This document shows positions 58,032-64,000 of a stretch of DNA of 64,000 nt, one piece after another (positions within the stretch are counted from its first letter, which is position 1; every line of letters begins with the position of its first letter). The DNA is from Bryobacter aggregatus MPL3 (GTDB lineage: Bacteria > Acidobacteriota > Terriglobia > Bryobacterales > Bryobacteraceae), in contig NZ_JNIF01000004.1 in the NCBI RefSeq assembly GCF_000702445.1, positions 186,001 to 250,000 on the forward strand. The letters are read 5' to 3'. The notes below the pieces were generated by a model, which saw nothing but the letters and a program-made list of their open reading frames with translations, did no database searches and was not told where the DNA came from. Both the position numbers and the translations under genes were made by a program.

Positions 58032-60413
58032 TTGAAGATTCTATCGAGAGCGATCTTTCGTGAGATCACCTCGAGCGCCATGCTCGGGGTGTTGCTCTTT
58101 ACTTTTGTTCTGTTCCTGTATCGTCTGGGCAGCGGCAAGTTGTTTGAGTTAGTGCTACGGAATTCTACGGACTGGCAGACGGCTGTGTATCTGTTTGTCC
58201 TGGTGGTGCCACCAACTTCGCCGTTCACGATTCCTGTGGGTGTTCTGGTGGGGGTCCTGATCGGACTCAGCCGGATGTCGAGCGATAACGAAATCACCGC
58301 ACTGCGAGCCACTGGCTCGCCCGCCCGGCGGGTGCTTTCTCCGGTGCTGATGTTCGGGCTGATCGGGTTTATTCTCACTGCGATCTCGACGATGTGGTTG
58401 ACACCCTGGTCCTATCGCGAGACGACCCGGCTGATGAATCGTGCGCTTGCCGCACAGGTGACCGCAGAGATCCAGCCACGTGTTTTTGAGGAGGGTTTCC
58501 CCAACACGATTCTGTATGTGGGCGACGTGATCGCCGGGCCAACCGTGAAGTGGCGCAAAATCTTCATGGCGGACATTCGTACCGCGGCGCAGAGGAATTC
58601 GACGGGACGCGAGTTATCGGACGAACCGAAGATTTTGCTGGCGGAAGAAGCCCTGGCCGTCTCGGATGTGAAGAATAATCGCATCCAGCTCTCGATGAAG
58701 AATGAGACTTCCTACGAGATCGGCAAGGATGGGACTCAGGATTCGCGCAACTATGCGCCTTCGTTTGAACTTGGGTTGCAGGCGAAGGAACCGAATGAGT
58801 ACCGGCGCTCCAATAACTTCCTCGAAATGGACACGGTGCCGCTGTACCGCTTTGTGAAGACGCATCCGCGGGCGGAGACAGTGGACGCGCGGCTTGAGTT
58901 GAATCAGCGGATCGCGCTCCCGCTCGCCTGTCTGTTGTTGGCTTTGGCTGGGGTGCCGCTTGGGGTATCGCGCCGCAAGTCAGGCAAGAGTACTGCCTTT
59001 GTCGTCTCGGTGATGTTGGCCCTGCTGTATTACACCAGCATGATCAGTTTGCAGCAGATGGCCCGGCGAGGAACGCTCTCGGCGGAACTGGCGACCTGGG
59101 GACCGAACCTGATTTTCGTGCTGCTCTCGATTGTCTTATTGGCCAGACTGGAGCGACCTGGCGATGTTGATTTTGTGGGCGTTCTTCAGTCGAGCTTTGA
59201 GCGTGTGTGGACCCGGCTGAGGAGCCGGAAGGGGACGAGCAGTCCAGAGAGGTCGGCTGTTCTAGCGTTGGAGAGCGGGTTTTACCGGGTGGTCCGCGTG
59301 CCGGGGATTCCGATGGTGAGCATGATCATGGATGCCTATGTGCTGCGGGCGTTTGTGTTCTACCTCTTCTTGTTGCTCTTTAGCTTTGTGATGATGACGG
59401 AAGTCTTCACCTTCTTTGAGCTTTTGGGGGACATCATCCGCAACAATATCAGCAGCGCGAAGATCTCGGCCTATCTGTTTTTCCTGGCGCCGAAGCTGAT
59501 TTATGACATGACGCCGGTGAGTATTCTGGTGGCCGTTCTGGCGACCTTTGGTGTCTTGTCTAAATCCAATGAGGTGACGGCGTTTAAGGCGAGTGGCGTG
59601 AGTCTGCACCGCTTGGCCCTGCCGGTGGTGCTGGCGAGCCTTGTGTTTAGTGCAGCCTTATTTGCGTTCGACTACTACTATGTCCCCGAGGCGAATCGTA
59701 AGCAGGATGCATTGCGCAATGAGATCAAGGGCAAGGCGGCGCAGACTTATGTGCAGCCGGATCGCAAGTTTATCTTCGGCGAAGGATGCCGCATTTTCTA
59801 TTACAAGTTCCTCGATCCTGTCCAGAAGGTGATGGCCAATCCTCGCGTCTATGAACTCGACTGCAACAGCTACCGGATGACGCGGATGATTGCTGCGGAA
59901 CGCGCTCGCTGGGAACCCAGATTGAAGCGCTGGGTCTTTCAGAGTGGATATCGACGGGATTATGCCGGCTACGGGGTGAAGGAGTTCGATCCGTTTCCGG
60001 ATTCGACACGGACTTTTTCAGAGTTGACAGAGACTCCGGATTATTTCCTCCAGGAATTGATCCAGGACAAGCAGATGAACTTCCATCAGTTGTCGAGTTA
60101 TGTGCAAACACTGCAGCAGAGTGGATTGGACACGACGAGATTGCAGGTCCAGTTCCATAAGAAGTTTGCGGTGCCGCTGTCCGCTTTTGTGATGGCACTG
60201 TTGAGTGTGCCTTTTGCGTTCCTTACAGGGAATCGTGGGGCGATGGCGGGAGTAGGCGTGAGCCTGGCAATTGCGATTGCATATTGGAGTGTGGCTTCGA
60301 TTATTGAACAGGTGGGGAATGTCGGGCAATTGCCGGCGGCACTCGCGGCCTGGAGTCCAAACGCGCTATTCTCGCTGGTTGGCGTTTGGTTGTTGGTTAG
60401 ACTTCGTACTTAG
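58032..60413 (+). CDS. fused LptF-LptG permease (YjgP/YjgQ family)
   Basis: A 793-residue protein of two YjgP/YjgQ units. The first (1-~385) starts with KILSRAIFREITSSAMLGVLLFTFVLF and ends after QQMARRGTLSAELATWGPNLIFVLLSIVL. The second (~425-793) starts with YVLRAFVFYLFLLLFSFVMM and ends in AALAAWSPNALFSLVGVWLLV. Each has the usual six membrane helices and a periplasmic jellyroll between helices 3 and 4. LptF and LptG extract lipopolysaccharide with LptB; normally they are two genes. The TTG start has no strong ribosome-binding site. Confidence 0.88.
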   Translation: MKILSRAIFREITSSAMLGVLLFTFVLFLYRLGSGKLFELVLRNSTDWQTAVYLFVLVVPPTSPFTIPVGVLVGVLIGLSRMSSDNEITALRATGSPARRVLSPVLMFGLIGFILTAISTMWLTPWSYRETTRLMNRALAAQVTAEIQPRVFEEGFPNTILYVGDVIAGPTVKWRKIFMADIRTAAQRNSTGRELSDEPKILLAEEALAVSDVKNNRIQLSMKNETSYEIGKDGTQDSRNYAPSFELGLQAKEPNEYRRSNNFLEMDTVPLYRFVKTHPRAETVDARLELNQRIALPLACLLLALAGVPLGVSRRKSGKSTAFVVSVMLALLYYTSMISLQQMARRGTLSAELATWGPNLIFVLLSIVLLARLERPGDVDFVGVLQSSFERVWTRLRSRKGTSSPERSAVLALESGFYRVVRVPGIPMVSMIMDAYVLRAFVFYLFLLLFSFVMMTEVFTFFELLGDIIRNNISSAKISAYLFFLAPKLIYDMTPVSILVAVLATFGVLSKSNEVTAFKASGVSLHRLALPVVLASLVFSAALFAFDYYYVPEANRKQDALRNEIKGKAAQTYVQPDRKFIFGEGCRIFYYKFLDPVQKVMANPRVYELDCNSYRMTRMIAAERARWEPRLKRWVFQSGYRRDYAGYGVKEFDPFPDSTRTFSELTETPDYFLQELIQDKQMNFHQLSSYVQTLQQSGLDTTRLQVQFHKKFAVPLSAFVMALLSVPFAFLTGNRGAMAGVGVSLAIAIAYWSVASIIEQVGNVGQLPAALAAWSPNALFSLVGVWLLVRLRT

Positions 60414-60428
60414 GGTTTTTCGATTTTC

Positions 60429-61100
60429 ATGGGCAAAGCCTCTACATTTATCGTTACGGTTTCGGGTTTGATTGGCAGCGGCAAGACCAGTGTCTGCCGC
60501 GAGCTTTCGTCTTTGACGGGCTGGAGAGTGGTGTCGGCTGGCACCATTTTGCGCAAGATGGCGGAAGACCGTGGCGTGTCGTTGATTGAACTGAATCAGA
60601 TTGCCAAGCACGATGACTCGATCGATAAGTTTATTGACGCGCAGTTGATTGCGCTTGGAGATTCGGCGGAGCCGCTGATTGTGGATTCCCGTCTGGCTTG
60701 GCACTTTATTCCGTCTGCGTATAAGGTTCATCTGGTGGTGGATCCTGTGATCGCGGGGGAACGTGTTTTTGGTGCGGCGCGGAGCGACGAGAGCTATGCA
60801 ACAGCAGAAGAAGCTTATCGCGCCAATGCGCAGCGTCAAGCAATCGAAAACGATCGCTTTGAACATCACTACAACATCCATTGTGATGATTGGAATAACT
60901 ATAGCCTGATCCTCGACTCGTCTACGCTGACGCCTGGAAAGCTTGCGGCGATCATGCTGGAAGCGGTGCAGGCGCCTGATCAGATGCCACGTTGTTTACT
61001 TTCGGAACGGCTGGTGCAGCCCCACGAGAATGAAGAGCGAGTATTTGGTCTCTTTGCGCGCGCACTGCCGGAATCGGCAGTTTCTGAATCGCACGGGTGA
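60429..61100 (+). CDS. cytidylate-kinase-like P-loop NTPase
   Basis: A 223-residue P-loop kinase. Walker A is GLIGSGKT (about residues 14-21), followed by WRVVSAGTILRKMAEDRGVSL and LIVDSRLAWHFIP, resembling CMP-kinase-like proteins of the AAA_18/Cytidylate_kin2 group. The LID region NAQRQAIENDRFEHHYNIHCDDWNNYSLILDSS also fits. It may phosphorylate CMP or another nucleotide. Transcribed with the LptFG gene, 15 bp downstream. Confidence 0.8.
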   Translation: MGKASTFIVTVSGLIGSGKTSVCRELSSLTGWRVVSAGTILRKMAEDRGVSLIELNQIAKHDDSIDKFIDAQLIALGDSAEPLIVDSRLAWHFIPSAYKVHLVVDPVIAGERVFGAARSDESYATAEEAYRANAQRQAIENDRFEHHYNIHCDDWNNYSLILDSSTLTPGKLAAIMLEAVQAPDQMPRCLLSERLVQPHENEERVFGLFARALPESAVSESHG

Positions 61101-61241
61101 AGATGGCACGTCTTTAATCCGAAATGATTGAGTTACGATAATCTTCTTAGAAGGGATCAGGGAGTCTCCCGGCTTGATCTACGTGCGTTCTCATACAATA
61201 AATGCTTACCTCTTTTTGCTGTAATTGATACACTGACGGCG

Positions 61242-61505
61242 ATGACACTCTCCCCAGAGATACTCGCTGCAGCACTTGAAGGCCTTGAGGTCCAACGCAC
61301 TAGAGTTATCCATCAGATCGCTAGCGTGCGTGCCTTATTAAAGGGTTCTCGAATTGCTGATGCCCATGAAGATGCAGAGCCTGGCGCTCCGAAGAAGCAA
61401 CGTAAGAAGCGCCGGAAACTCAGCCCTGAGGCGCGTCAGAGGATGGCGGAAGCGCAACAGAAGCGTCGAGCGCGGGATCGGAAATCTACGAAGAAGGCAG
61501 GCTGA
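61242..61505 (+). CDS. small basic protein, widespread in Acidobacteria
   Basis: From the ATG at 61242 it encodes 87 residues: a helical N-terminus (LSPEILAAALEGLEVQRTRVI), then a lysine/arginine-rich tail (KKQRKKRRKLSPEARQRMAE). Acidobacterial genomes carry many similar proteins with the KLSPEARxRIAEAQ motif. It may bind nucleic acid; the function is unknown. A longer TTG-started reading from 61128 looks less likely. Confidence 0.7.
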   Translation: MTLSPEILAAALEGLEVQRTRVIHQIASVRALLKGSRIADAHEDAEPGAPKKQRKKRRKLSPEARQRMAEAQQKRRARDRKSTKKAG

Positions 61506-61519
61506 TTCACTTGTTTTCA

Positions 61520-61577
61520 GGGATCGTGGTTGGCGGATGAGCTACCCGGTCCCACACAATCGCTCTTATTGTGTTTT
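61520..61577 (+). repeat. REP-like palindromic repeat, copy A
   Basis: Begins GGGATCGTGGTTGGCGGATG and contains the hairpin CACAAT-CGCTCTT-ATTGTG (61555-61573). It aligns over about 55 bp with copy B at 63715-63776, with few differences. It starts 15 bp after the stop of the small basic protein gene. Confidence 0.65.
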
Positions 61578-61766
61578 GTTGGGGGATCGCTCCAGATTGC
61601 GGACGGGACAGACTCACGTGTCCTACCAAGCGTTTTTTGAGATGAGCTCGAATCATCGAGCCTGATGCGCACACCATGGAATGAACGATCAGGAGTTTTA
61701 TTCAAGTAGAGATCGCTTAGCCTCTTTTGGCCTCTTACAACGCTGTAGCAAATTAGAAACCTCAGA

Positions 61767-62090
61767 ATGCTGACTTACTGTCTGATGGCCAACCAGATGC
61801 ATCTGGTTGGTGTTTACGTGATGCCATTTCCGTTACGATCTACCGGAGTTCAATGCCGTCTCGATCGTTGCCCGAGGCTCAGTTCGGGTTTTCCTGAGAC
61901 CACTTGCGCCCTTCCCACTGGAAGCAACTTGGCCCCGCCAATGATCCTCAAGATTCCGCTCTTTTGTTCGAATTGTACAGACGGTCTCTGGAGGACGCTT
62001 ACGAGAAGAGTGAACTTCTATCTGGACCTTCTGACATCGCTGCTGTCGCCGATGAGACGGTTGGCCTGTCTACGAACTCTCTCTCTAATT
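61767..62090 (+). pseudogene. RAYT / IS200-like (Y1) transposase remnant
   Basis: The reading LTYCLMANQMHLVGVYVMP resembles the conserved AYCLMPNHVHLLV segment around the HUH motif of REP-associated tyrosine transposases, with NHVH changed to NQMH. The following sequence is out of frame and has no catalytic tyrosine region I can see, so the gene is dead. Two REP-like repeats occur nearby. The 62091-62372 stretch holds nothing else I can support. Confidence 0.5.
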
Positions 62091-62372
62091 GACGTGACTC
62101 GCGGTCTTTTTTATATAGGCGGTTCCGCCGATCACTAGCAGATTCATATTCTGTGTTGGAGCGCGGGTCCTTTGTTTCACCTGCGTACCGTTGTTGGATT
62201 AAGAGTTCAGATCATAGCCGTTGATGGAGAACTGACCGGCGCCTTCGGCATTGTGGTCTCCGGCTGCACGGGTGGAGGATGTCGAATTTTTTACTGCTGC
62301 CTTTTGTGTGCTACTAAACTGTCCGCCAGGCAAGAAAGTAATCTCACAAACTCGTAGCGCGGCTGTCCCTAA

Positions 62373-63635
62373 GAACTTGTTGAAAAATACCCCTCTACCG
62401 CGAATATGATGGTATCTGGATGAGGATGTATTGAATCATTGCTCAAAATTGAACCTGCCCGCGCTCCCGCGATAGGCCGAAAACCATTGATTTTGGGCCA
62501 TTTTCCGTCATTTAGGCACACTGCTCCTGCAGGGTTTTGACTCGAAGCAGATTGTAAGCTGCGGCTGTATAAGTGACCAGCCATCCGACCTTATCGATTC
62601 CCCGCAGCTTGATCTTTTTCAGTCCGCCCGTTTGCTTCATCCATCCGAAGGCCTTCTCTACAAGCCACCTCTTGCTGAGGCTCATGCGATACCCTTCATG
62701 CCTTGTCGTACGCTGATCAATGGCGCTTCTGCGATTCTTGTTGTTCTGCGCCACATGTGGGGTCACTCCCAACTCGCGCACTGTTTTGACAAAGTCCTTG
62801 CGGTCATAAGCTTTGTCGGCCCCCAGCGTTATGCGTTTGCCGGGCCGCGCTATTTTGGCCGCCATCAATAAGGCGGCATCGGCTTCGCCATGACCATCGG
62901 CTTGCGTGCTCATCACCTCACGGATCAAACCATTGCGGTTCTCGATCACAATGTGGCCGAGGTAGCTGAGCTTGGCTTCCTGCCCATTCCCCTTCTTGTA
63001 CAAGCGGGCATCTGGATCTGTCTTGGACTCGTGCGTTTCATTGCTGCGCTTCTCGCCGTGGAACTGCTTGCCATCTTTGGGGCCTTCGCCATCTTTTCGT
63101 TGAAATCTCTTCTGTCCTGCCCAGGCTTCGATCAGCGTTCCATCCACCGTGAAGTGCTCATCGGACATGAATCCAGAGGCCAACTCATTGACCCGGCTAA
63201 AGAACTTCTGCGCGACCTCTTCATTCAACAGCCGCTCCCGGTTCTTGCTGAATACGGCGTGGTTCCAAACCGGCTCATCGATCTCAAGCCCAATGAACCA
63301 ACGGAACAACAGGTTGTAGTCCAACTGCTCCATTAGCAAGCGCTCGCTGCGCACCGAGTAGAAGATTTGCAACAACAACGCTCTGAGCTGACGCTCGGGC
63401 GGAATCGAAGGACGCCCCACTCGCGAATACATCTGCTCAAACTCTCCATCCATGCTCTTGAGCAACCCGTCTACCAGTTGCCGTACTTTCCTCAGTGGAT
63501 GGTCCTCTGCGATCCGATCTTCAAGGTTCACGTAGCTGATCAGGGTTCTTTGTTGCTGGTCGGTTCCGCGCATAAAACATAGATGCTCTAAAATATTTCA
63601 GCGTCACATCCAGCGGCGAGTTTTTCAACAAGTTC
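62373..63635 (+). mobile_element. IS5-family insertion sequence, complete (1263 bp)
   Basis: Terminal inverted repeats of at least 15 bp (GAACTTGTTGAAAAA at 62373-62387, complement at 63621-63635). Flanking target duplication CTAA at 62369-62372 and 63636-63639 fits the YTAR pattern of the IS5 group. It contains one full transposase gene on the minus strand. Confidence 0.9.
62512..63573 (-). CDS. IS5-family transposase
   Basis: A 353-residue DDE transposase. It has the N-terminal DUF772-like domain (DHPLRKVRQLVDGLL, RPSIPPERQLRALLLQIFYSVRSERLLMEQL). The catalytic Asp residues are in HFTVDGTLIEAWAG and GADKAYDRKDF, and the Glu lies in KRWLVEKAFGWMKQ. The gene is full length with a normal start and no stops, so the element may be active. 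It fills most of the IS. Confidence 0.93.
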   Translation of the reverse strand: MRGTDQQQRTLISYVNLEDRIAEDHPLRKVRQLVDGLLKSMDGEFEQMYSRVGRPSIPPERQLRALLLQIFYSVRSERLLMEQLDYNLLFRWFIGLEIDEPVWNHAVFSKNRERLLNEEVAQKFFSRVNELASGFMSDEHFTVDGTLIEAWAGQKRFQRKDGEGPKDGKQFHGEKRSNETHESKTDPDARLYKKGNGQEAKLSYLGHIVIENRNGLIREVMSTQADGHGEADAALLMAAKIARPGKRITLGADKAYDRKDFVKTVRELGVTPHVAQNNKNRRSAIDQRTTRHEGYRMSLSKRWLVEKAFGWMKQTGGLKKIKLRGIDKVGWLVTYTAAAYNLLRVKTLQEQCA

Positions 63636-63714
63636 CTAAACTCCCACTGCCAGTGACGGCCTTGTAGATGCCCGTTGGCGCATGTCGTAGCGGCTGCAGC
63701 GGCCGCATCGTTTC

Positions 63715-63776
63715 GGGGATCGTTGGTTGGCGGATGCGCTTATCCGCTCCCGCACAATCGCCCCAATTGTGTTCTT
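63715..63776 (+). repeat. REP-like palindromic repeat, copy B
   Basis: Two hairpins: GCGGAT/ATCCGC (63730-63747) and CACAAT/ATTGTG (63753-63771). It aligns with copy A at 61520-61577. Confidence 0.65.
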
Positions 63777-63839
63777 ACTTGCAGGGATTCTTCTTGTTTC
63801 CAACGCCAGCGGCATACTTGTTTTCAGAACCTGGCTCTG

Positions 63840-64000
63840 TTGGATTGCATTCATCGCTCGCTAGAAAAGATCATTTGGAATCCCCATCAACCTGTAGTGA
63901 GTGGCGAGCATCTGGTGCTGTGGCACATTTACAAGGAAGAGCCTGTTCTGTGCGTGCGCTCAAACGAGACGATTCCGGCGTCGATTGCCATGACCTTTCC
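63840..64000 (+). CDS. partial unknown reading frame at window edge
   Basis: An open frame from a TTG at 63840 reads LDCIHRSLEKIIWNPHQPVV and continues through LVLWHIYKEEPVLCV to the window end. It looks protein-like but no family is recognised and no ribosome-binding site is clear. The frame also stays open some distance upstream, so it may be a remnant. Confidence 0.35.
   Translation, partial: MDCIHRSLEKIIWNPHQPVVSGEHLVLWHIYKEEPVLCVRSNETIPASIAMTF

Overview
The window looks like chromosome from an Acidobacteriota bacterium of the Solibacter/Bryobacter group. The best single marker is the C-terminal domain of the large secreted protein at 15178-18132, which matches the TIGR03437 domain typical of that lineage. 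Supporting signs are the high-GC coding sequence, many secreted hydrolases, the small acidobacterial 'STGPRTPAGKARS' protein at 31576-32370, and a dispersed small basic protein at 61242-61505. This assignment comes from protein-family recognition, not from a search.

Layout. 1-3855: a DUF507 gene cut by the window edge, a Fur-type and a MarR-type regulator, a DUF4136 lipoprotein-like protein and a secreted alpha/beta hydrolase. 3910-8152: a translation block rplM-rpsI-rpsB-tsf-pyrH-frr with a near-consensus promoter and a strong terminator. 8320-10603: a dTDP-sugar operon rfbA-rfbC-rfbB (no rfbD). 10623-31420: secreted and metabolic genes (lipase-like protein, esterase, AIM24 protein, two zinc-protease-like secreted proteins, MscS channel, S9 peptidase, AlaC-type aminotransferase, GNAT enzyme, amidohydrolase), interrupted at 18345-19260 by decayed IS481 and IS5 fragments.

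32371-46163 is a complete type I-C CRISPR-Cas locus: cas3-cas5c-cas8c-cas7c-cas4-cas1-cas2, a leader and an array of 67 repeats. The most interesting observation lies upstream of cas3. At 32533-32559 there is a single diverged CRISPR repeat that keeps the repeat's first three bases and last twelve bases but has a different, still complementary stem. Its 'spacer' matches a site about 180 bp downstream with a TTC PAM. Thirteen of the first 15 positions match, and the two mismatches are at positions 6 and 12, the positions that do not pair in Cascade R-loops. The site abuts a good promoter (32774-32802) for an unknown 171-residue protein and then cas3. I read this as a CreR/CreA-type CRISPR-like guide RNA by which Cascade represses its own locus or a linked gene. 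Two overlapping spacers in the array independently show that the PAM is TTC.

46288-61505: a two-gene terminase large subunit with no other phage genes, a PQQ-type sugar dehydrogenase, a tiny membrane protein plus SET-domain protein, a divergent enolase paired with an aminoglycoside-phosphotransferase-like protein, a CpaE-like ATPase, a LuxR-type regulator, two TldD/PmbA-like proteins (the second metal-site-less and frameshifted), a fused LptF-LptG permease and a CMP-kinase-like protein. 61506-64000 is mobile-element territory: two copies of a REP-like palindromic repeat, a degraded RAYT-like fragment, and an intact IS5-family element of 1263 bp with a 4-bp CTAA target duplication. No tRNA or rRNA gene was seen.
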